64,000 nucleotides of DNA from Leishmania martiniquensis (taxonomy: Eukaryota; Euglenozoa; Kinetoplastea; Trypanosomatida; Trypanosomatidae). The position numbers and the translations under genes were made by a program. Where the stretch lies: NCBI RefSeq assembly GCF_017916325.1, contig NC_090140.1, positions 237,001 to 301,000 of the forward strand. Direction: 5' to 3'. Each line of letters starts with the position of its first letter. Within the stretch, counting starts at the first letter, position 1. The notes beneath the pieces are model-generated. The model was given only the letters and a program-made list of their open reading frames with translations, ran no database searches and was not told the DNA's origin. This document shows positions 39,946-49,746 of this stretch, piece by piece.

Positions 39946-41711
39946 AGCGGCAGCTGCAACGCTTCTTTTGGTAGCGACCTGACGGCAAGTGTGATGCTCA
40001 TGAAGGCGGTGGATCGCATACGACAGCGACTCTAGCAAGCCGTGATGCATTGTTGCTGTCGCTTGCGAGGCGCGCGTACCTTTGCCTCTGTGCTCGCGCG
40101 CCCCTCTCCGTCCACGTGCGCTGCTGCTGCTGCTGTTTCATGTCTCCCCTCCCCCTCGCTCTCTCACGCTCTTATGTGTGCGAGCGGTGTCGGTGGACCA
40201 AAGAAGCGTTCCGGCGGCGGCGGGGGCTCCCCTCGCATCACCTTTCTTGATGCATACATCGATGCCCCTGTCCACCAACGCATACAGACAGAGGTGACAA
40301 AAATAGAAGGGGGAGAAGACGTTCCTTCGCTCGTTTGTCTATGCTCACATACACACACACGCGCAGACACAGACAGCCACGCGTTCATCCCCAACTCTGC
40401 TTGACATCGCTTTTCACCCCTTTCACTCCTTCGCTGTACCGTGACTGTTGGTCCTCCGTTACATCTGCGACCCCCCTCTCCCTCTCATCACCACTCCCGC
40501 TCACGCGCACCACCTCTGTCACTCCGTCTGAAGCATCGTTTGTGTGTGTGTGTCCTCTCTCCCTCCCTTTTTGCGTAGTAACGTCGCCCTCCTCTCCCCA
40601 CCCCACCCACCCTTTTCTTCGCTTACCCTTGATCTGTCCTCTCATGCCAGCGTTATCTCCAGTGTATGCGTGCGCGCATGTACACATGATTTGATACGTC
40701 CTGCTGCTCCATGTCGCATGAGCCTGCATGCACGCCCCTCGTTGTACATCTCCCTTTCTTTCTGTACCCCTCCCCATTTCAACCTCTGCGCTCATCTACA
40801 CATCCTTCGCCCGTCCAGCACTCGACGTCCTTCTTCATCTCTACGGCCCCAAGTAAGTGGGGGGAGGGGGAGGGGGGTGCTATCGTTGCGGTGACTGATA
40901 GCAGTGGACACCTCCTGCAGTCGTGTGAGCAGAGAAAGAGAGAGAGACGGGGGCAGACTCCCTCTCTTTGCCACCCCCATCCCCTCTTCTTGCTCGTCGT
41001 CCGTGCGCGTGGAGGGGTCAATTACAGTGATGTCGGCAGCTCCCGTCGCCGTGGCCTCTCCCCTTCACCGCCGGCGTGATGCCTCCTGCCTCCTTCACGT
41101 AGGCTGTCAGACGCCTCTGTTTCCTCGCCACTTTACCTCACCGCAATCCCCTCTCCCTGCCGCTCGCACGCTCTCTCTCTCTTTGCACGCAGTCACGTCG
41201 GCTCGCCCACGATCATTCATCATCACCCGCCTCCCCCCTCCTCCTCGCTCCCCTCTCCCTGTCTCGGGCGATCGCGCTGTCGATTCACTCACACCATCCT
41301 CAGACTCGCTCCTCCGCGCCAGCAGGGGCACTCTCTCTCGCTCTCGCTCACCTCACCCCCTCCTGGGTGTGTCTCTGCGTCGGTTGCTGTTCACGCTGCT
41401 GCTTGTCGCGCGTTTCCTCTCCGCTGCTGTTGCCACTGCTTGACGCACCTCTTTGCCGTTGTTGTTCTTCCGCTTCGTTGCGCCACTTGCAGCGTTTCGC
41501 CTGTCGCCGCGCAGCCCCCACCCCCTCGCGCTTTCCCACTCGCCCTGCCTCTCTCTCTCTCGCTCGCTCAGCCTCTCCTCGTGTCTCCGTTTGATCGGCC
41601 AAGAGGTGAAGGACAGTGTTTTGCGCGTCGCTCCATTCTTGTGCCGTTTACGCCGACGGTGAAGTCAACAACAGCAACAGCAGGCACGCAGAGCCGTGCG
41701 TGTTGGCCCAC
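39946..41711. other. Intergenic region upstream of VTA1
   Basis: About 1.8 kb with no supported gene. C/T-rich tracts dominate (for example 41150-41185, 41210-41265, 41330-41345, 41540-41570), and short CA and TG tracts occur at 40348-40362 and 40540-40551. An AATAGAAG octamer lies at 40302-40309. Confidence 0.6.
41542..41571 (+). promoter_or_regulatory. Candidate spliced-leader acceptor for VTA1
   Basis: A CT/CGCT-rich run ends in TCAG with AG at 41570-41571. The first ATG downstream is 41712, the chosen start, giving a 5' UTR of about 140 nt with no upstream ATG. Confidence 0.5.
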
Positions 41712-42803
41712 ATGCTGTCCCCGTCGAGCCTCCTGGAGAGGACGCCTCCAGCGTGGGCGTCGATGGCGCGTCCGTTCCTGCTGCGCGCGCAAGAATTCGA
41801 CAGCAAGGAACCGCTCGTCGCTTACTTTCTGTGCACCCACGTTGCCTTCCTCTGCGTGCGGCAGCGGAAGAGAGAAGACAAGGCGGGCACGAACTTTCTC
41901 GTGGAGCTGCTGGGCGCGCTGGAGGCACGCAAGACGCGGCTCGCTGCGCAGCTGCAAGGCGTGGATGGGCGGACCGTTCTCACCAAATGTGCGCTCATGC
42001 TCTTTGCCCGCGCCGACGACGCGGAGAGGACGGGGCACGCTTCCATGGCGATTGTGCGCCTCTTTTACACGGCCTCAGTTCTGTTCGAGGCGACGGCGCA
42101 GTTCACCGACGACGGCGCCATGGACTCCATTGCCGCGCAGAAGAGCAAGTATGCGAAGTACATGGCCACCCTCATGAAGAAGGCACTTGACACAAAGGTA
42201 CCGTACGTAAGCCCGAACAAGCTGGAGTCCGTGGACGACGATGCGGGGTGCGGTGGGCGCGATGCGGATGGCGCCGGTCAGGCGGCCACGTTCACAACAG
42301 CGCCGGCGAACTGCTTCGCACGTCCGACGCCACAGCCCACGTCTGACTCCTACCGGGTGCCAGCGCCGAGTGCCACGCAGGGCAGCACTGGTCCACCGTA
42401 TATGCCGCCGCCGGCGTACACGTGCGACGACGAGACTCAGCTGACCGGCAAGGCATCCGTGCAGCCACCTCCCATGCAGAGCATGCACGCGCCATCGACG
42501 TCTCAGCAACCACCACAGCTTTCCACCGCTCAAAGCAGCCCCGCCGTCCCATCCACCGTCCCCACCAGCTCCACGTTGCCGAGTACACCGCGGAAGCCAT
42601 TTCCCGCACAGCCGCGGCAGCAGAACGTGGCTCCGCCGAGCGGCGGCGGTGCTGGTGCAACCGGGTTCAAGCCCTCTGTGGATCAGATGATCGACGCGCA
42701 GAAGTTCGCGAGCCAGGCGGTCAGTGCGCTTCAATTTTACGACTACGAGAACGCGAAGCAGCAGCTGGTGGGTGCGCTGCGGATGCTGAACGGAGTCCAG
42801 TGA
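41712..42803 (+). CDS. VTA1: VTA1/LIP5 homologue, Vps4 cofactor of the ESCRT-III pathway
   Basis: A 363-residue protein, close to yeast Vta1 (about 330) and human LIP5 (about 307). The N-terminal 165 residues match the tandem-MIT module: RAQEFDSKEPLVAYFLCTHV, then LLGALEARK, an ALMLFARADDAERTG segment, the FYTASVLFEA helix and DSIAAQKSKYAKYMATLMKK. A Pro/Ser/Thr/Gln-rich linker follows (about 180-315). The C-terminal VSL domain (about 323-363) has the hallmark DAQKFASQAVSALQFYDYEN followed by AKQQLVGALRML. In other eukaryotes the N-terminal part binds ESCRT-III subunits and the C-terminal part binds and stimulates the Vps4 ATPase, recycling ESCRT-III at endosomes. The start is the first ATG after the candidate splice acceptor; ATG 41763 is a possible alternative. 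The upstream in-frame GTG at 41616 is rejected. Confidence 0.92.
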   Translation: MLSPSSLLERTPPAWASMARPFLLRAQEFDSKEPLVAYFLCTHVAFLCVRQRKREDKAGTNFLVELLGALEARKTRLAAQLQGVDGRTVLTKCALMLFARADDAERTGHASMAIVRLFYTASVLFEATAQFTDDGAMDSIAAQKSKYAKYMATLMKKALDTKVPYVSPNKLESVDDDAGCGGRDADGAGQAATFTTAPANCFARPTPQPTSDSYRVPAPSATQGSTGPPYMPPPAYTCDDETQLTGKASVQPPPMQSMHAPSTSQQPPQLSTAQSSPAVPSTVPTSSTLPSTPRKPFPAQPRQQNVAPPSGGGAGATGFKPSVDQMIDAQKFASQAVSALQFYDYENAKQQLVGALRMLNGVQ

Positions 42804-43620
42804 TGACGGCGGCAGGGGATGGCCATCATGATGATGGTCACCGTGTCCACCCTGGAAGACAAAGTGGGACCCAAAAGGGCGGCGAGAGCGAGAACGAGCA
42901 AGGGAGATGGCGCTGACGCGAGGCGTGTCGATGCGCACACATACACCTGCACGCATACAGCGGAGCTCCCCCCTCCCTCCCTCCCTTTTCACAGCATACA
43001 CTACGCCTGCACGCAGCGTCTCTCGCTCGCTCGCTCGTCCTCTCTCCATGCCGCGCCCCACCCCCTCACCGCGTGCCCGCCTCTCACGGCCCGTCGCGTG
43101 CGTTCACCTTCGCTAATTCATGTGCTGTCGCCGCCTCCGCTCCCCTCCATCGGCCTGTATTGGGGGAAGGTAGGAGTGGTGCCCCACCGTATACCCGCAC
43201 GCTCGCCTGCTCTCTTGCTGCAGTAGTAGTGGGAGTGATAGTAGAGGAAGTGGAGGGGAGGTGGTGTGTGTGTGAGAGAGAGAGGGGGGGCAGGCAACGG
43301 CGACGACAGGGGCGAGGGTGTAGATGAAGCGTGTCTGTGTCCTGTTGACCTCTCTCCGTTCTGCACTTCGCTTACCATCTCTGCTCGCTCTTGTCTATCC
43401 CCGCTGTCATCCGCCACCCACCCACGCCCAACGCTTCCTCCTCCTCCGTGATCTACCGTTGCATGTGTAGCAAAGACAGGGCAACGCCTCCCCCGTCTCG
43501 TCCCGCTCTCTCCCTCTGCTCCCTCGTAGGCGCTGACGGCATATTCATTGCTCACTCCTCTTCACCCTGTCTTCGGCTGCGGCGCCTCTCTTGTTGCTGC
43601 TATCTGTCTGTCTCACGTGA

Positions 43621-43650
43621 GAGGAGGAGGAGGAGGAGGAGGAGGAAGAG
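43621..43650. repeat. (GGA)n microsatellite
   Basis: Nine to ten GAG/GGA units on the sense strand, in the untranslated flank between VTA1 and TYW1. Confidence 0.8.
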
Positions 43651-44080
43651 GGGGCGTAGCGGTGAGTCCTTGAAGAGGCTGGCGGCTCCGTGGGTACCCG
43701 TGGGGCGTTTTCCCACGCAGCTGCGCGAGACCGTCTCTCAGTCTCCTCCATTGCTGCCTCCTCTCGCCTCTCGCCCCTCTTACGCTCACCTATTCGTCGC
43801 AGAGTTTTTTTGTCCGTTTCCCTGACGCCTCTGTGATCCAGTGTGTGTGTGTGTCGGCATCCCGCATTATGCGCACATATGCCGAGCTGAAGACGAGTCC
43901 GCGGGTACAGCAGACATCAGAGAAGATCGATGCCCATTCGCCGCCCGCCCCCCCCTTCGCTCCTGCCTTCGCCACCATCACCATCGCCACCCCCAAAGCT
44001 CTCGGGCTCAGTCAGCAGCACATCATTGTAAGAGCTCCTGCAGCGTATATGCGCAGGAGTCAGCCACCGCATACCTCTCA

Positions 44081-44127
44081 GCTCCCCCTCCCTCTCTCCC
44101 TGCGCGCCCCACGTCTACATCACGCAG
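44081..44127 (+). promoter_or_regulatory. Candidate spliced-leader acceptor for TYW1
   Basis: A C/T run (44082-44101) has its first AG at 44126-44127. The TYW1 ATG at 44317 is the first ATG downstream, giving a 5' UTR of about 190 nt. Confidence 0.45.
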
Positions 44128-44316
44128 CCTGCGCTGATACGTTAATCACGCCCACACACGTCCACAAACGCAAGTGCGGCGAAGCACATAGCATCAGTTG
44201 AGCTCGCTTGCACCACAGCACATTGTCGAAGAGGGTACGGCTAAGGCGTTGCTCGCCCATTCATCTCCACACGTGCATAGGGAAGGGGTGCAGAGACGTC
44301 CGACCGCATCGCTACA

Positions 44317-46821
44317 ATGATAGCCTTTTTCCTTCAGCTCCTTGTCAGCGCGGCGCTGCCGCTTCTCGCATGGCTCCTCTACAACCATCTCGCTGACTCC
44401 GCCCACGCAGTCGACATCGTCACCAGCAGCGACACAGGCGCCGTGAAGAAGGTCGATGTCTTCACCCGGGAGGTGGAAGCAGAGCTGGAGATGCTCGGTG
44501 TCGCCCCTACGCCTCCTTCAGCGGAGTCGGTGCAGTCCGCGCTGCCACCGAAAGAAAGGGCGCCCTCCCCTGCAGCGACGGCGGCGGCTGAGGCGGTGCC
44601 AACCGCCCCAGCACCGGCTGAAATTTTGATTGCCTACGCCACACAGTCACAGAATTCGCTGGCGCTGGCGCACAAACTTTTCTCAAGCATGACGGCACAG
44701 CTGCACACATCATCGACTCCAACGACAGAAGGCGCCGTCTGCCCGCTCGTGCGGGTGATGGAGATATATGAAGATGATGGCAGCGGCAGCGGCGCCACTG
44801 CTGTGGCTGCCAGCGGGCGCGCGGGTCGCACGAACGTGTGCCGCGTCGACACGCTGCTAGAAGATAATCAATACGCCCTCGTCATCTTCATCGTCAGCAC
44901 GTACACGGACGGCGTCGCGCCGCCGCGGTCGCGGGTATTCGAGGCCATGCTGAAGGACGCCTTCGAGGACCACCGCGTCCCGCGCAACGCGCTCAGCCGC
45001 AAGCGCTTTGCCATCTTTGGCCTCGGCGATATCGCGTACGGCGAGGCGCGCTTTAACGCCTTCGCCAAAAACGTGCACGAGTGGTGTCGCGGCCTCGGCG
45101 CACCACCGTTCGTGGTCCCACCGGTGTACGCGACGGAGGCGAAAACGCAGTCTCTCTTCCGTATCTTCTCAACAGCGTTGTTGAAGTGGCTGAGCCGCGC
45201 CACCTTCCACTCGGACGGCACGGTGACCGTGCAGAAGAAATCTGAGGTGGCGGTGGCGGGGAGTGTGGGAGCCAGTGCTATGGGAGCGCGCCGCCGAAGA
45301 CCCCGAAGCGCCGCCGCTTCGGCAGAGGAAGCGGCTGGGGACGAGGGCGTGTTGTGTGCCTGCCAGCAGTCGTCGCAGCAGCCATGTGCCAGCAGGGCCA
45401 AAGCAGGCGGCGAAGCTGACTGTGCGTGCTGCAAGACGCAGCTGGCGGCGAGCGGAGTCGCCGCCAGCAAGAGCGATGGCGATGACGACGACGACGCCAA
45501 CGCGGAAGAGGACATGGAAGACGTTGAGGACCTCGTGTGGGACGGCACCGACGACGCCGACTTCGATGTCAGCAAGGACCCGGACGAGTTGCCCGAGCTG
45601 CTCTACCCAAAGCTGCGCCAGAGCCTGGAGAAGCAGGGGTACCGCCTCATCGGCTCCCACTCGGGCGTGAAGCTGTGCCGCTGGACCAAGTCGATGCTGC
45701 GCGGTCGAGGCGGGTGTTACAAGCACACCTTCTACAACATCGACTCCTCTCAGTGCATGGAGATGACGCCGAGCTTAGCGTGCGCAAACAAGTGCGTCTT
45801 CTGCTGGCGGCATCACACCAATCCGGTCTCACGTCACTTTCGGTGGAGGCAAGATCCGCCAGAGCTGCTCATCGCACAAGGGATGGCCGGGCACTATGAA
45901 ATGTTGAAGCAGATGCGCGGCGTCCCCGGCGTGACGCCGGAGCGGCTGGCGGCGGCTATGCACATTCGCCACTGCGCCCTCTCTCTCGTGGGTGAGCCCA
46001 TCATGTACCCGCAGATCAACCGCTTCTGTGCGCTGCTGCATCAGCACCGCATCTCCACCTTCATGGTGACCAATGCGCAGTTTCCGGAGCAGCTGCGGGA
46101 CCTGCAGCCGGTCGTGCAGCTCTACCTGTCCATCGACGCGCCCACCCCTGAGGAACTCAAGCGCATCGACCGGCCGCTCTTCGAAGACTACTGGGATCGC
46201 TGCCTCAGCTGCGTCAAGGAACTGGCGAAGAAGCGGCAGCGCACCGTGTTCCGGCTGACGCTGGTGAACCAGTACAACACAGAGAACGTCAAGGCGTACG
46301 CCGACCTTGTCGAGATGGGGCAGCCTGATTTCATTGAGGTGAAGGGCGTTACATACTGTGGCACGAGCCCCAGCAGCACGCTGACCATGAAGGAGAACGT
46401 GCCGCGACACGACGAGGTGATGGAATTTTGCCGGGCGCTCTGCGCTGAGGTGGCGCGCCGGCACCCACACTACCGCACCCCACAGATGGACGCGGAAGGG
46501 GAGGGCGGTAGCGACGCGATTGTCATTCCGGTCGGGGAGCGCAACCGCCCGTACCACGTAGCGTGCGAGCACGAGCACAGCTGCTGCGTCCTTATCGCGC
46601 TCGATACGTTCTTCTTTGAGGGCCGCTGGCACACCTGGATCGACTACGAGCGCTTCTACGACCTGGTCGAGTCGGGGCGCACAGACTTCACCTCACTGGA
46701 CTACGCCGCCGTGACGCCGGCCTGGGCCACGTGCAACTCAAAGGAGAAAGGCTTCGACCCGGAGCAGACACGAGTGGTGCGCAAGAACGGGCGGCCAACC
46801 ATCGTGACGGCCAGCTGCTAG
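44317..46821 (+). CDS. TYW1: TYW1, 4-demethylwyosine synthase (flavodoxin plus radical SAM)
   Basis: An 834-residue protein. TYW1 builds the tricyclic base imG-14 from N1-methylguanosine at position 37 of tRNA-Phe, using pyruvate and S-adenosylmethionine. Residues 1-25 are a hydrophobic segment (FFLQLLVSAALPLLAWLLY) that may anchor it to a membrane. A flavodoxin domain (about 102-290) starts with EILIAYATQSQNS. An acidic linker (about 310-425) contains six extra cysteines. The catalytic part carries C454, C467 and C480, spaced 13 and 13 as in the second Fe-S cluster of archaeal TYW1, then the radical-SAM motif C489-ANK-C493-VF-C496. Further family blocks are HCALSLVGEPIMYP, TNAQFPEQL, the DRPLFEDYWDRCL segment, IEVKGVTYCG, and the C-terminal CEHEHSCC with TWIDYERF. 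All key cysteines are present, so the enzyme should be active. Confidence 0.96.
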   Translation: MIAFFLQLLVSAALPLLAWLLYNHLADSAHAVDIVTSSDTGAVKKVDVFTREVEAELEMLGVAPTPPSAESVQSALPPKERAPSPAATAAAEAVPTAPAPAEILIAYATQSQNSLALAHKLFSSMTAQLHTSSTPTTEGAVCPLVRVMEIYEDDGSGSGATAVAASGRAGRTNVCRVDTLLEDNQYALVIFIVSTYTDGVAPPRSRVFEAMLKDAFEDHRVPRNALSRKRFAIFGLGDIAYGEARFNAFAKNVHEWCRGLGAPPFVVPPVYATEAKTQSLFRIFSTALLKWLSRATFHSDGTVTVQKKSEVAVAGSVGASAMGARRRRPRSAAASAEEAAGDEGVLCACQQSSQQPCASRAKAGGEADCACCKTQLAASGVAASKSDGDDDDDANAEEDMEDVEDLVWDGTDDADFDVSKDPDELPELLYPKLRQSLEKQGYRLIGSHSGVKLCRWTKSMLRGRGGCYKHTFYNIDSSQCMEMTPSLACANKCVFCWRHHTNPVSRHFRWRQDPPELLIAQGMAGHYEMLKQMRGVPGVTPERLAAAMHIRHCALSLVGEPIMYPQINRFCALLHQHRISTFMVTNAQFPEQLRDLQPVVQLYLSIDAPTPEELKRIDRPLFEDYWDRCLSCVKELAKKRQRTVFRLTLVNQYNTENVKAYADLVEMGQPDFIEVKGVTYCGTSPSSTLTMKENVPRHDEVMEFCRALCAEVARRHPHYRTPQMDAEGEGGSDAIVIPVGERNRPYHVACEHEHSCCVLIALDTFFFEGRWHTWIDYERFYDLVESGRTDFTSLDYAAVTPAWATCNSKEKGFDPEQTRVVRKNGRPTIVTASC

Positions 46822-48690
46822 TGGAGGGGGAGGGGGCTGCACCGGACCTGACAGGAAGGGGGCATGCGAGCAGTTTGGTCGTGGTGGGGTGGCGCTCCGC
46901 ACACCCGTGGACGTGTGTGCAAGATGGGCCACACGGGGGAGAGGCGAATGGATCAGCAGGGAGGATGCGTGACGGGAGGGGGAGGGGGGCGGATACATGA
47001 AGATGGTTGCTTGTTGCGCCAGCTGCTGCGCTGTCCTGACGCTGTTGCAGAGTGCACCCCTTCCAAGACGCACGCTCATGGCTGTGAGCCCATGCAAAGT
47101 GTGTGCGGGTCGCGCTGCTCTTCCCTCCTCTTCCCCACCCCCTCACGTTGTTGTTGTTGTTTTGCAGCTGCTCCGAGCGGGCGGGTGGGGGGTCTTCGCT
47201 CCGTGCTTGTACGCCTACGGCCCCGCTCCCCCGCCGCAGCTCCTCCCTCCCCACTGCAGAGTCTTTGGGGCATTTCGCCACCGCCTCCCCCCCCTCTCAG
47301 CTCATCACGTCGGCCGTGGAGGTGTCTTCTCCGGCAGGCATGGGTGAGAGAGGGGGCGCCGCGTCGGTGGGAATGAGCCGGCCGCGGATCATCGCGGAAG
47401 GTCATCGTGGACGCGGATGATGCACACACACACACACCATGACAGAGGCCTCTCGCAGTCATATGTCCGCCTTTTCTGCGTGTTAAGCCTTCACTTAAGT
47501 ACTAAACCGGCAAACGCGCGTCTCTATTTCAGGTGGAGGGTGGAGAGAGGAGGAGGGGGGGCATGCGCTGCCCATAAGAGCGGCCAAGGAAAAGCAGCGG
47601 GGAGTGGCGAAATGGGGCGTAGCCGGTGGGAGGAGGAGGACAGGTGGGAAGCTGTGCAACGCTCCTGTGAGCCTCGCCGCTCTCTCTCTCGCGCGCGCGC
47701 ACGAACTTCCTCCCCTTCCGCTCCTACTGACACACGCACAGCCTTTTCAGGCGTAAAAGGCCCACACACCGTCTCACCGTTCCACCACTGCCCTTCCACC
47801 AACGCGAAGGGGAGCGTACACGCACGTCTGAGAAGGCTCACAGAAGAGGCGCGCTCGTGGCCCTTCCACGAGAAAAGGGGTCAGGAGGCGTGTGAAGGAA
47901 GAGAAGCTGAAGCACGCGCCACCACAACGGACCCACCCCATACGATCTCTGCACCTTCGCCGCCTCGCCATGTCGAGTGCACAGGTACCCGCGACTCCCT
48001 CCCCCAAGCGTGTGCGCCGTACTCCCCCACCGCTCTATGCACTCTCGTGCAGCGTTGCACCTTGGGAAGGTGCCCTTTCTATGCATATCGTGCGTGTGGT
48101 TGCATTCGCCGTGTTACTCGTCGTCTTCTTCGGCGTCGTCGTTGGCGGTGGGCCCATCGGCGCACATTTTTTTTTGCCCCACAGAAGACGACGATGCTGG
48201 TCGCCTCCACCTCTGCATTCTTCGGCATCTCCTCCCTCCTCTCCTCTCGCCGGCACCACTTGGCGAAGGCACGCGCATAACACATCGCGGTTTCGGATTT
48301 TCCACTTTTTTTGCTGTGTCGTTGCTGCTCTCCCTCTCTGACGCACGCACGCACTCCTCCGCCCCCCTCCTCCTCGCAGCGCCATTGCCTCGTCAGTTTC
48401 GGTCTACCGGCGTGTACTCGTCGTTTTTTGTGGAAGGCCGAGTGAGCGCCACATTCGGACGGCCGCACGCTCGCGCGTCTCGTTGCCTTGGCATGTAATC
48501 GACGTCTGTGTGCATGCCTCCCTTTCAGAAGCTCTCCATCAGCACCGTCTCCTCCTTCGTTTCGTTGACCTTGGTGCGTGGCATGCGCACCTGCACAAAC
48601 ACCGTCCAGGTGTCATGTCCGAATCGTGTGTCTCCCGTGTGACGAGCATCCCAGCACACACACACTCGCTCCCGGTGGGCGGCAGTAACC
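46822..48690. other. Intergenic region between TYW1 and the kinesin locus
   Basis: About 1.9 kb with no supported gene. It holds a TTG run (47149-47163), a CA tract (47423-47437), GC/CT patches (47680-47702) and C/T tracts (48361-48375). AGs after C/T tracts at 48378-48379 and 48527-48528 are possible splice acceptors for the downstream frame. Confidence 0.55.
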
Positions 48691-49344
48691 ATGCGCGACG
48701 ACTGTGCAATGACCCGGCGGGCGCACCCGTTCTGCCACACCCTGCTTGAGTCACCCGAGGACGTCTCCCCGGTCACCCAGCCACCGCTGACCGTCCTTCT
48801 CTCCCCATGCTCCTCCGTGATGGACCTGCCGTCGCTCTCTCGCTTCGAAGAAGCCCCTGAGGATAGCTGCGAGCGTCAGCTGCACAGCTCGCGGCATGCC
48901 AGCGGACGGCTTCCGCTTACACATATGCGCCCACTGCCAGCACACTCGATCACCGCATCGGACAAGCGCGATGTGAACTCGGTGACGGGAGCACGGGCAT
49001 CGTTGGCGAGCGGGACCTGTGTGGCCGGCAGCTCATCCTCGCAGAATCAGCCCGGGCGGATCAAAGCTTGTGGCCGCCGCCGCAGGGGCGCGCTGCAGCA
49101 GCACGCCATAGCCGCAGCGGCAGCTCCGCCACCAATGCGAGCCGCAGTTGCCCAACAGCAGATGCAGGCCTCCGAAAGCCCTGCAGCCGACACAACTTCC
49201 CCTTCCACACACGCTGTGGTGGCGGCGACACCAGAAAAGCAGCTGAGCCCTAAGAACGGCGATGCCACCGGTGTGCGAGGCGGTCGACCTCGCGCTCCCG
49301 CGTCCACCGTCCACCCAAGCGTCGTGGTGCGAGCCACGGTCTAG
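48691..49344 (+). CDS. 217-codon open frame in phase with the downstream kinesin
   Basis: It starts at an ATG directly after an AG-containing stretch and ends at a TAG (49342-49344). It codes for a Ser/Ala/Arg/Pro-rich, low-complexity protein with no recognised domain. Codon use is GC-rich at third positions, like the real genes here. It lies in the same frame as the kinesin, and the frame stays open after the TAG, with similar composition, all the way into the motor domain. It could be a separate small gene, the natural N-terminus of the kinesin cut by a nonsense change or sequence error, or a 5' UTR frame open by chance. I cannot decide between these from one sequence. Confidence 0.4.
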   Translation: MRDDCAMTRRAHPFCHTLLESPEDVSPVTQPPLTVLLSPCSSVMDLPSLSRFEEAPEDSCERQLHSSRHASGRLPLTHMRPLPAHSITASDKRDVNSVTGARASLASGTCVAGSSSSQNQPGRIKACGRRRRGALQQHAIAAAAAPPPMRAAVAQQQMQASESPAADTTSPSTHAVVAATPEKQLSPKNGDATGVRGGRPRAPASTVHPSVVVRATV

Positions 49345-49746
49345 AAGCGGCTGACAAGGCATACGGTCAGCGCCGCGACCCCAGGGGTGCATGGAGACCC
49401 CTGCGCGAGGTTGGAGAGCGCGAGGGACCAGCCACCTGTGGCAAACATTGGCGATGCCGAAGGGGGCGTGGACGGGAACTGCGTCGATACCGGCCCCCGT
49501 GATCGAGCGCGCGCGCGTAAGGAAGTGGCGAGCGGAAGCTGTCCTCAGAGGCAACAGCAACATGCTGACGCAGCGCGGCAGCTCCCTCCCAAGAGGGGCA
49601 GGAGTGCCGCTAATGCCCTTCGGTCGCCGCCACAGCACCTGCGACGTGATGAGCCAAGTAGCGGTAAAGTGGGACAGGACATCAGCGCCTGCCACAGCGG
49701 CAACACCTCAGAGCGTGTGGAAGAGAGGAGCCACCGGCACGTGTCG

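Larger units (their letters stand above)
42804..44316. other. Intergenic region between VTA1 and TYW1
   Basis: About 1.5 kb with no supported gene. It holds a GA/GT purine patch (43224-43295), a GGA repeat (43621-43650), a GT run (43841-43853) and C/T tracts before TYW1 (44082-44101). Confidence 0.6.

Noticed and set aside
47417..48280. 287-codon open frame before the kinesin locus
   Set aside because: Composition is UTR-like, with CA and CT tracts translated as repeats; no ordered domain or ATG in good context behind an acceptor.
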